A stretch of 26,042 bases of DNA, from assembly GCA_000444245.1 (NCBI GenBank), contig ATSW01013332.1, forward strand, positions 1 to 26,042, in the 5' to 3' direction. The first letter of the stretch is position 1, and each line of letters opens with the position of its first letter. The notes beneath the pieces were generated by a model. The model was not told the DNA's origin and searched no databases. It worked only from the letters and a program-made list of their open reading frames with translations. This stretch comes from Botryllus schlosseri (Eukaryota > Chordata > Ascidiacea > Stolidobranchia > Styelidae). Both the position numbers and the translations under genes were made by a program. This document shows positions 11,001-23,000 of this stretch, piece by piece.

Positions 11001-14000
11001 TTTGCATTCCTGAGAACGGAGTACGTGCGTGGACCGAAAGCTCAATATCCACAAAATCTCTTTCGCGAAATCTGTATTTTGAATTGAAAACACCGGTTTA
11101 AGATCCTTATCAATTAATCCAACACTTTCTTATTAACGACAGGATTTCTACTGTGCTTGTTTCTAAATAGAAGTGTCGCATAATTCCAACGTGATAAACA
11201 AACCAAACATTACATGTTACACCAAAGTGAGTTGTTAGGCTTTTCTCGCACAAGCGAAAAGTATGAGTTTGCGCAAATGATGGGTATCAAAGTCGGAATG
11301 TCCACGAATTCAATTGGCGTGTTTTTGAATGTGATTGCGGTGTTTGCAATATTGCAACTGTCAATATTAAATATTAACAAAAAGCGTAAGTCAAAACTGT
11401 ACTCGATTTGTCATTCCTGTATAATGGATCGACTTGAGCGATGCAATAAGTGCTCCTTGTTTATAGAGGTATGCATATAGACAGCGATAACAGTATACGT
11501 ATGAAAATCAATGTGATTGGTTATAACAAAACGCATTGTCACGACATCAGTTATTTATACTGTATCAATGCATTCGATAAAACATCAGCAGAAAATAGTC
11601 TGATGATAGTTCGGTTCGTTAAGTTACATTGCTTCACCATCATACAATAGCGTAGAAGAGCACCAATTTCCCAATTCGAAAATACGCTCTGTCCAGAAGG
11701 TCAAGGATTAAAGCAGATCGTAAACTCACAGCACGGTATCACTTAAGACCACGGAGAGGTGCTTCTGAAAGACCGAATTTTGAGAGCATGTTTATATGAT
11801 ACAGATATGGTCAAAGTGCGATATGGTTACGGAACCGTAATCTAACACTACGCCGGTGTCATACGCGAACACATATCAACACGCGATGAGACTAAAATAT
11901 ATGCATATTAAGAGCGTTTCCTGTCTCATCCGTCAACATTGTAGGATCATGTAACGGAAATGCAACTTAAGGGGGCGTGATGTGATACCATATCCCGTCT
12001 TGTGTGGTTATTTGTTATGTAATTGAACTCTTACTAATGCGTCTTGAAGATGAACTGCACCTTTCTGGGCTATGTTATCGCTGATTTTTGAATTGACATA
12101 TTTGCCGCACATACGTCACATAGTCCCGAACATGTATTCAAAACGGTGTACCCATAATACGTGTGGGAAGTCACTCTTTTTAGTTGATTAAAATCCAGTG
12201 CGTGATACGCGTGTGCATTATCAGTAAATATAACTCATTGATAAATATTTTGGATCTGATGATATTTTTAGCCGCCATCCTATTCGTAATCAAATAGAAT
12301 AGGTATAAACTGCCGGTCCTCAAATGACCAATGTACTCACATCTCTACGTAGAATACGATGGCAATGATGTACATTTATTAAAGGAGTTGAATCGTTGCA
12401 TATATAAACCATAGGTGTGTACTGTGTATTCCAGCTTGGTCATTAAGCATGATATATTCAACGTTCGAAGATACATTCAACGCCATTTAGGATACTGAAA
12501 GCGGTGTTTACATTTGAATAACAATTTCATAAACGTCAAGAGTCTGTAAATAGTTGTCTTTCTATCAAGATGAAACGCGACCGGAGGCGAGAGGAATTCG
12601 GTGGCTGATTGCGTGTTCGATAAGGCGCGCCTGTGTAAACAGTAGCAAGCGATACGCCAGATCTCAGAAATTCAATTATTTACAACCATTACGGTGTTAG
12701 TATTGTGCGAGCCTATTGACGGGTTGACATTGCAGTAGGTGGACTGCCGCGGCACTGTTAAAATCAGCCGCGGCACTGTTAAAATCAACTTGGACACGAT
12801 TCTAGTCTATCTAATAGCCAATTTCACGTGTACCGCCACTTTCACGCTGAGGCTGCATAGCAGCATGGCACGCGTCTTCTAACAACGTGAAAGCGAGCTG
12901 TAGCAGAATGCGCACGCGCGGTGGACGTACATTATGACGTCATCATTTCACGGTTAAATAAATACGCCTAGTGTATTACCAAGTGTACTGTTACCAAAAA
13001 CGGGGAACTGTCGGGCGTATGTGTATCGACAGTTCGACACGCTGTCAAACCAAATTTACCGGGTACATGACTACTTCTTTGAATTGGTATTAGAAGTGTA
13101 CTTGTACAGTTATGATTCACACCATGTAAACCTTACATTATCCATGTCGAATTAAAACTAAACGACAATAGTGTTTGCTAACAAACCAACTAGGCTTCTG
13201 ACAGCCGGCGGCTAGACTATAAAGCTTACGCAGGTGGGATGTTCTAACACTGCAGTAGGCCATAGGAAATTATCCATCGGTGAGAATCTACATTCTGCGA
13301 AACTCTCAAGAATGCATCGGAGCCGGCGAACAGTAAACAGTGGCTGCATCCGGATGCTATACGTAACAGGAAGAAATGTTTCGCTGAGCAATCGTGGGTT
13401 GGCTTGACAAATAAAAATAAGGGTCAAACAAAGATTATTATCAAAATTGGGAGTGTTGAGAAAGGTAAATCCTATCAACGGAAAAATACTTCTGTTTGGA
13501 GTCAAAGGTGGTCTGGCACAAACAAATTTTACGTTTACGATGTACCCCATGAGAGTTCTGAGTACTAGAATGTACATTATAGCCAAATCCTCGAAATTTA
13601 TTCCTTTCGACTGAGCGTAGCACCATCATAGTTGCAATTCGTCACTTCATAACCACATATATTCTGTATTGGCATCGTGAATATAATCTAGTTATGTCCG
13701 CTTATCATCGGCTGCATGACTACCAACCGCGCACAAACTGGACTATCTCACGACTGTGACAACACCAGTATTGTACAAGCAATCCATTGTCAGGTTCAAA
13801 CCTGCTATTTATTTGTAATACTAAAATATTAAATAGCAAAAAGAGTTAAAAGAGAGATAGGAAACATCAAATATAACATCAAAATTGTAAAAGTCAAGTA
13901 CAAAAGCAATGAAGACTTCAACATGTCAACGGAAGAACGTCTGTACGGCATTCAACCATTCTGCACAAAAGCGAAATAGAACATGGGCAATTCACGGGTA

Positions 14001-17000
14001 CAGTATCAGTCCATATATTCTGGCATGTACACGGCGGCGTCACAGTGATAAGTCTAAGGATCACGGTTTCCGCTGTTATAGAAACGAGAAGGCCCACATC
14101 CGCGAATAATCTTCCCTGACATTGGGGTTGGCAAATAACTCGCCGGTTCTCAAAGCCAGCAGTCTTCCAGCGTGATGACATAGCGCTGCGGTAACGCTTC
14201 CACCACAAAACCCGCTAACCGCGCGCTCAAGCCGTTAATTACAGTCCATTCGCGAATTTGTTTTGATGCAGTCTCTCCTTATTTCCGGTTAGAGGCGGGA
14301 ATTACATCCAATTATAGCCGGGCTTAGTCGGAATAATCTCTGTTCTACTTACAGGAAAATTCGAGTTGTAGGTCAGATTTTGAGAGAGCTGGGCCTTGTA
14401 CACTTTGCCGAACTGTCCCTCTCCCAGGTCCATCGTGAAGCGGAGGCTTTGTGGATTCACGTGCGGTATCTGTGTCATCTGTAATCACAATACATTACCG
14501 AGGATTTGTCGCACAGTATTTGCATTTTGTAATCCGGAAGATGGATATCAGGGCGTCAAAGCGATAAATTGTGAACGAATGGTCGGTAAATATGTGTGCA
14601 TTATATTGTTCTATTATATCCCAGGAAGGTGATGGTAATAAGTGTAAAAAACGTGACTCTACCCTTTGTACGATAATCCTCGACACACAGCGTAATATTG
14701 TAGCATTTCTCACGTTTTTGGGCGCCATTGTCATTTCCACTGAGTGAAACGCGGTGCCACTATCCACTACCTTCCCGGGTATGCCCTTTTGCGGCCTTCT
14801 AGTCTTTCTGCCGCGGCAGCAAAAGATGAATGTTCCCACGGCGCACAGAATCAGCAACGGAACCGTTACGCTCGGTATGAGAATGGTGATCAATCCGGAT
14901 CCGTCAGTCGAGACCGCTGAAAAGATATCACAATGGTGTTGCCGCAATAATGTTATAATACGCATAAACAGTGTATATACTTCGACACTTAATCCGCTAT
15001 GTGTCAAAACATGAAAGATACGCGGAATATGTCACGTAATGTTTTTAATCTGACAGTTTGAATCTTCTAGCGCCGCAGTGATTCCCAAACTGTGATACGC
15101 GAGCAACTTTGGCTCACCTATAAATTTATGAAGCTTGCGAGTTGATGAAGCAATATTTGCATTGATTGGCGAACTCTCATTTCCAGAACTTTAAAATGGC
15201 ACGAGATAGAAAAAAGTTTGGGAATCGCCGGTCTCGCAGATGCATTTCATCTATGCGGATGCTTTCATTTGGTGATAACGCGCTAAATCGCGAATCATAT
15301 CTTAACATGAGTATAACTTCATAACTAGCAATTTTAGAGTCAGCTAATGAAGGGCCCCGAATGTTTTGCATAAAATAAAGAAGGGAATATACATTAAAAC
15401 GTCATTGCCATTGAGCATGTGGTCAGAAGAAGAGGGATAAGAGTCATTCGTTACATGTATAGACTCTTGCTGCCTCCTGGTTACAGCAGAAAGAAGCAAC
15501 CATCGTCAGATCTACGGCACTGCGGCAAAATGAAACAACATCTTAACACAGTTGTAACGCGCGGTAAATATTACGAAGAGCTGCACGTAGTCTCTCTCAT
15601 CCACAAACACATTTCCTATTACCAATTACAAACAAAGTCACCGGAGATTAAAAGTTTTCGAATCATCTCATATCCCGAACTGACGAGATTAAAGTTTCAC
15701 ATCGTGACATGAACTCACCGCATTGTGAAACGTCACATGTCGCCCTGACTTTTCTAGCCTCATCCACGAAACACCAGGGCCGCTCCTCCACGGCCCCAGG
15801 ATTCCGGCAGAAATTGTGACCGCCAGACAATTCAGGATACTGAAAACAAAAGAATTTAAGTTTAGATGGATAACAGACTTAATAAACTCAATTCTATATC
15901 ATTACGAAATCGCACAATAAATCACGATGGGATGGTTTCTGTTTGGTCGATTGAATATTATTATAGCGACCAGAATTGGTCAAGGTTTCCACAACTTCCC
16001 TAAACTATAAGTTCAAGTGGAAGTAACCAATAAAAGAGATGAAAACTTCTCAAGAATTAGCAGATTGTTAGCAGTTAATCGGAAGTGTAAACTTTCGACA
16101 TTGCAAGATTTCTCTTCGTGACTAACGCATAATGGCTAACGACACTGCAAATTGGTGCAAACTTTTCAAAAATATATTTATTTACCAGGAGCCATTACGC
16201 GGTTCATATGACAAGTTCTCTCAAAACATCTATCGCAAAACTGCAGTCTGAAATTATAACCAATACAGTGGAAAATGCAAGCAGGCACAACACATTTGAG
16301 CATTACAAAAAAACTGAAGGACTGCGTTGCTGACCAGTGAGCAATGACCACCCCTTATAGCAACACAAATACACGCTTTATCGTGGAAACGTCTACAAGA
16401 CTCAACTCGTTACCTCTTGGACCAAATCCAGAGGCCAGGTTTGGCACTTCAATCCCGACTCGGTCGATCTTTTTGTGCCTCTGTACCCGGTGCCCGTGTC
16501 GTTATAGCAACCGTGCTGGCGGTTGACGACCGATGGCAGGCCTACTTTCATGCAGGACGCGCCGCGGGGTGTGGTGGGCGGCAATTGAGAGCAGTTGGCT
16601 GTAGATGCGATTTCCTGTGAAGATTGATATATATATCAAATCCACGTCGATTGATTTACGTGTAACAGACAACGCCGTCAATAAGCAACGATTTTAACTG
16701 ATCTGATTTGCTCACTTGTGAATGCATTTTATTTTGAGATTTCGATAGGTATTGCCGTAACGTTTTACACAACTACAAATATTTTATCTGGTATTTCCAC
16801 CGGCGAAATGATACCAAAAAGTGCAGATGGACTGATTTGCACCTCGTGCTATGGCGCAAAATCGAACATTTTTCCATTATGAATTCACAGCGTACAAGAT
16901 TATTCCTGGGCAGATTATGCGATTTTCATGATGAATAACATATACTTATGTCCACGCGAAGGCTTAGGGTTATGCGTTACAAACATCAGCATAGCTTCTT

Positions 17001-20000
17001 AATAGCAATTTATTGTCCGTAAATTTTGCGACCTTTACCCAATTCCTTACTGACCGGTACTGTAGTGCCTAGAATGCAATCTTATACCTCCATGAACACA
17101 TCGTCGTTCGGGTTCGCGAATTCGTCCTTGCACACGTCGTTCATGAGAAGCTCGCAGTCCTCTCGGCAAAGCCGCGAAGCTCTCTCCTCCGGTGATTTCC
17201 TGCCGTTGAACGCCGACATGACCTCGTCTTCGTCTTCGCAAATCGGGAACACGTAGTAGCAAAGGGCGGGCACCGCGAACTTATGACAAGTGGCGGATAT
17301 GATGTCTGGATCTTCTGTGGCGAGAGAAGGGCTGGGTGAGACACAATTTCGCAACGGGGTACGTTTCTGGTTTACAGAAGCAGATTTTGCATACTTGGAC
17401 TACATAAGTGGTCTTTTTATTCAAAACTACATACCTTTTACACCTTTGATTTTGTAAAGTTAATTTAAGGGTAAGGTTGCAGCATTTTCACGGGTGGAGA
17501 AGTCATAAGGACCGCGGAAATAACTACTGCATTACTGTAACTCAAAACACCAATGTGCAGTGTCACCAGTCATTTTGCGTTTGTTGCGAAGATATATCAC
17601 GCGAATTTTAAAAGTTTCCACCTCAGATTTACTCATAAAAGGTATCCGAATCGTCTAAGAAATCCACTTTTTTAAAGTACCTACTTGGAAAATTTTCATG
17701 CCATTCATTTTCTATTTTCATTTGAAGTAGTTTTAACCTGTCTAGGAAGTGGCTATTTCTACATGTAATTGCGTAGCAACGCTGACTATTTGGACCCGCA
17801 CTTCTGGGTAAGACTTGAGAGTAAGAACTACTTTAATGCCAATGGTTGATAAGATGGTTGTAGTTGCGACGACAGAGATTAGACACCTACTTATGCGTTT
17901 CACTGCCACTGATATGAGTTTCTCCACCTCCATTTGCGATTGATAAGGATCGATGTAAACGTTCTTGCCGCCGAGAAACGGCCGGCATGCGTATCCCACG
18001 TACTTTTCGCATCTTCCTTGCGGTATTATTCTGTAACGAGAATGTGGAACATACATGCATTTTGCGAACCAGTAACTTGACAGGGGATAATGCATGAGAT
18101 AGCGGTCGAAAGGGCGAAGTGGCAGGCTAGCTGCGTTTTGAACCCGTTACAACTTGCAGTCAGCTTGAGAAACAACACCAAGAGGACTATAAATCTATAG
18201 CTTGCGTAAAGCGTGATTATGTCATTGGTGTAGCAGCAAATACCTTTCACTTGGACGATGCCATAACCAACTGATAATAACCAGCATATCGTACCTACGA
18301 CCAACTAGTATGATCGAATTTAAGTGCTGGTGAAATTATGGACCATTGGCCCATTATGAAGGTTTACTAACGAGTAACATAACAACAAGATCGGCAGAAA
18401 AGCATGAGAAACGTAATGGTCCGATCACGTCCAGACATCACACCTTGCCGTAATTTACCGGTGAGTGGCCTATTTTTATGTCCACTGTTTTAATTGCACA
18501 TCTCTCGGAATTGGACAGGTAATTAGGTCATACAAACAGCGCGCCTTAAAAGCAGAGCTTTGTTTTAGGAGCGTGAGCGTATCTATTTCAAAATTTTAAA
18601 AAATTCGGTACTCACGGTTCTTCGTCTGTTGCTGGCGGCGGGGGTTTCACTGTTAACAAAAAAGACACAATGATTACTGGTGAAATACGTCGTGAAACAG
18701 TCAAGTTGGAATATCAAAAATCGTACACAGGCTAGTCAATCAAAGTGGAAACCGTTGTCAAAACAACTATAACATTCTCACGCGCTCAACGTCAGGACAA
18801 TAAATATGGAATCACATTAGACTGCGCTAAACCGGATAAACCTAGTGACATATTTGACGAAAGTCGTCATCTTAATGATAATCTTCGTAAGCCAGAGAAT
18901 GACCAATGTATCTAATCTTGCTGATGCAGGCTAAGAGGCTTAACGACTGCTTAGTGGAAGTTGATGAAATTGCGCTAAAACGCTGATCTTCGTCAACCCC
19001 GGTGGCGGGCGATGAATACCAGTCAGTTCTTTGTGGTGCCAGTCGACCGTGTGATAAATATGATTTATAACCATTGAGGTTTTGAATTGTCATGATTGGA
19101 ACAAAGCTTTATAGATCGCACTCCGGTGGATTTTCGGCTATATCGCGACACAGTTATTAACCAATATTTGTGTAAGTCTGATTTGGATCAATTCCTTTGC
19201 TGATGCTTGATTAGAGGATTAACAGTTGACCACCCATATATCCAAACCCTCAACCCTGAAGACGTGGTTATTCTCGGAATAGCCACCACCGGGTTTGGAA
19301 CATCTCAAATATCATGTGGCGACCACATCCGGTGTGCTATGACGTCACAGTTCACAAAAAGGTGAGCTGTATCTCACCCTTAGTCGATGCGCAAGCCAGC
19401 GGTTTCCGCATCGCAATCAAAGATAACGCCAACACCTCATCTGGATAATGTCACCGTCGATATGGGTGAGCGCAAGTCATCCTGACTTGAGCAACTTCAA
19501 GTCAACTCTTCTGCTTAAAATGCGCGGGTACTTGAGCTCTTACCGACAGCACGGTTATGTTCAAGGTGGCCTTGAATTTCGGGATGTAATGCGAACCGAT
19601 ATACCGTCATTTGGGGTCGTAATTAACAGAGAAAAGGGCTCGGGTTACACTTTGGTTCACCAGACTCTCGTCGGTGACCACGAAACACGAAGCTAGTCTG
19701 CGTTTCCTCGTTCAATGCCACACGCAATCAGATGCGGTAACGAGTGGTTTGAGTGAGTTGCATTATTATTTCTATCAGAACCAAGGACATTGCATTTTAA
19801 CGCTTCTCATATTTTACATTTGGTATCCGTATACCCATTACACACAGGTATTTTGTAATTTAGCCACTGGCTCTAACCGGAAATGTTACATTTTGTCCGT
19901 GGCCACAGGCTTGGCATTCTTGCACATCACAGCGAGTGACATATCGATTAACGTCGATGACAATGTTGTGTACATTAAACGTATAAAGTTATACTTCAAC

Positions 20001-23000
20001 ATGTAACCCGATGGTAAGTTGATAATAATCCATACGCACGTAATTCGCACACCATATCCGTAATTACGCAACTGCAATGTCCTAAAACCAAGCATACCGT
20101 ACTGGAACTCAGCGCTTTGCCGAACGCAAGACCTTATCGTGTTGTCAGCAAGAGTTTGATAACATCAGATAAAGTCGGATTGTAATTTCAACCGTGCATC
20201 AATCGCCCTGACGCTGCGATACCAGCGAAACCAACGTTGAAATCTTCAAGCATGCATCAATTGAGAAACCCTTTGGCCAAAGNGGTGCATACTAGTTTGC
20301 TATTTTACCCACTATTATATTCCGCGATGGGCTCACAAAATCTAAGCTAATTACGCATCTTCTTACAACAAAGCACATAACACGGTGTCGAAAGAATATC
20401 AGGGACGCATCCGTTATCACCGCGATAAAGCACACAAAAGATAAAGCGGAGGCGCGCGTTCGCTGGGAACGGCACTCAGAGCAAAGTCCGGAATTAACAA
20501 CAATGGAAATACAGGGGAGTGTTATCCACTCCAACTTGTGGTGCATATCGAAAGGGGTGTTTGCCTTGATATGAAACATTAACTGTTGAACTCATTAATT
20601 CAGATATCCGCGTGGGGTTTTCAATCTATTTCATATATATTCCACGGCACAAGCACGTAGTGCACATTGACACTTTTCCGATTTTACTTATACCACGGTA
20701 CGATAACGGAATCTCAAAATAAGTCGTTGACGAAGTGCCCCGTGACAACTTGAAATGTGAAGAGGTAATTCATTTGAATCGGTGTCATTAACGAAAGATA
20801 TGGAACATTAGCCGATTACTAACGATTCCAATACCATTCTCAGATATTGCTGTTTGAACGGGCCTGACTTTATGAATTGTCGACACTTGACTAAATTCTG
20901 TAATTCATATGACAAATGAGATTCGTGATCTATCGCCATCACTTCAGACCCAGATGATCATATCGCACAAGTGGCGAGATTTGTGCAACTTAAAGCCGTG
21001 ATATTAATGGGGCATATTGTAGCTTAGCGTACAACCGAACCTAGGCCAGTATGGTAATGACCAATGACACAAATATATACGTTGCAAGTTGCAGTGAGAG
21101 TCTGTGCTGTTGCACCAGGTGGAATCAAAGTGGGTGACGCATCACAAATTTTCCACGTAATTACTAGAGAAATCGGACAAAGAAGTCACGTCAAGAGAGT
21201 GATACAGTGAAAAAATGCATGCCAGAAATTTAGCAAAGGGTTAAGAATTGATGGCACGTGATGGTGATACCACAGAGATCGCTAGAGCGCAGCAGGACCA
21301 CTCGTGAATACTGCAGTTAGAATACGATGAATTTCTGAGGAGAATGGCTATACTGTAAATATTGTTTTCACGCCTACAATTTTATTCTGATACCAAATCA
21401 TATTTAAAGCGTCTTTAGAACATCGAGCGAATTCACAGATATTTGTTCCTATCGTTAAGATTTACAACGATGCATACCAGGTTTACTAATCACGATTATG
21501 CGAGAACCGATCAAAAGGCCATTATCAACCCATCGAATCAAAATGTCTTTGGTAACGATCCGTTACGAAGGGGTGCGGATTTTCCGTGCAAGTTGAAAAG
21601 AACAGGCGATAGTATCACCCCGTTCTTAACGACCGTGTCCAGTCGGAGCGAAATCCGTGCTAGTTATGGTCACGGCCGAACTGGAATAGAATGTCTCCGA
21701 CTTTCGGCATCGGTTTACTCTCACGCGACCATTTCTAAACGCGACGCCCCGTCAGGAACAGGCCAACATAAATATCCCTACGCCACTGCAGTTGTCGATA
21801 GAATCGCATCAAGTCCAGTCGCTTTAAGCATCGAATCTGCTAAAAATACATCGAGCTGCAACAAGTCGAGCACTTGAACAATAAATTCTCACAAGCGCCG
21901 CATCAAACACGTGATTTCGGGAATTGGGTGAGCTTTCTATGGCGTGCGTGTCTTATTACAAGAATGCCACCAATAGCGGAACACATATGGTATGTCATTT
22001 TTTAATGAGAGATATCTTCAGAGAAATGCTTGATTCTAACACCTTCTTCGCTTCTAAACGATGCCATAACACACGAATAATGCATGGGAATGGTGACACC
22101 CACTTATAAATCACTTGGGTGAAAAAATAGTAGATCGCATCAGGTATATATAGCTCACCGCCCCATAACTTAGTGACAACTAAACTAAAATAGGCGACCA
22201 AATGGAAGGGGCGGACCCTATAGGTGGGGTAGCATTTAAAACAAGAGGTGTTTTAAAACACTTTATTTATAACATGTTTTAAACAGTGATTCAAACAAAT
22301 GCCATTTAAAATATATGTTTTAAACGAGGGCAATGTTTTAAGCGTGTTTGTTTCAAATGCAACTCTACCTATAGGCTGGAAAAAGTACGTGGATGCTGAG
22401 ACCGTAAGTGACCCGAGGTCATTTGGGGTTGAGAGTTGCCCTCAATATTTTTACTGAAATGTTGCACGCTGGAGTTTCACAGTAAACTTATGCAGTATGC
22501 TGTGACGTTCCATGTTCAAATACAAACGGTCCATGAGTACAGTTTATGATGCGTCAAGGATATAGATAGGCCCACCCAGCGGTAAACGTGGCAGCCATAC
22601 AGATACCAATTTTAGTGATCGGGTCTTGGGTCTGACCCGGCAGGGGATTGAACCCACGACCTATCGATCGAGAAGCCGCCAGACGATCCGCCATTACGCT
22701 ATGTTTTTCGGTATACATCGCGAAAATAATAGCACCCTCCTTTTCGCCCAAGTCCAATCGTACCATACCAAATATTGTACCGTACCAATTCCTTGATCGG
22801 TATTCACATTCTCGCAAATACACACATCAAAAGACGGGCTATGTACATCTCAATTACGAAAACAAATTTGGCATCCTCGCATTCAGTAATTCGCTATAAA
22901 TAGACTCCTGTTATGGACTGAATAATAACTTCGTGCAAGTTAATAGATAGTTTGTTTGCTTAAAAGTTTACGTTTTCGGTGTCGACCCACACATCAAAAA

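Noticed and set aside
13212-13586. Minus-strand frame of 124 codons in the 4.3-kb intron
   Set aside because: Same strand as Ror, but there is no phase-compatible gap between the flanking kinase exons, which join directly through the conserved N-lobe, and no domain is visible.
13780-13810. GGTTCAAACC as a tRNA B box
   Set aside because: No A box at suitable distance and no pairing arms; likely chance.
14353-14478. Exon starting exactly with ATG as an internal start for a soluble kinase form
   Set aside because: The codon is in frame and in phase 0, but nothing in the intron before it looks like a promoter or 5' UTR, and the exon joins the transmembrane exon cleanly.
21443-21877. Plus-strand open frame of 144 codons in the 7-kb intron
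   Set aside because: Longest open frame outside exons, but no recognisable domain, signal peptide or neighbouring splice-compatible exon. Possibly a chance frame; a protein search or RNA-seq would decide.
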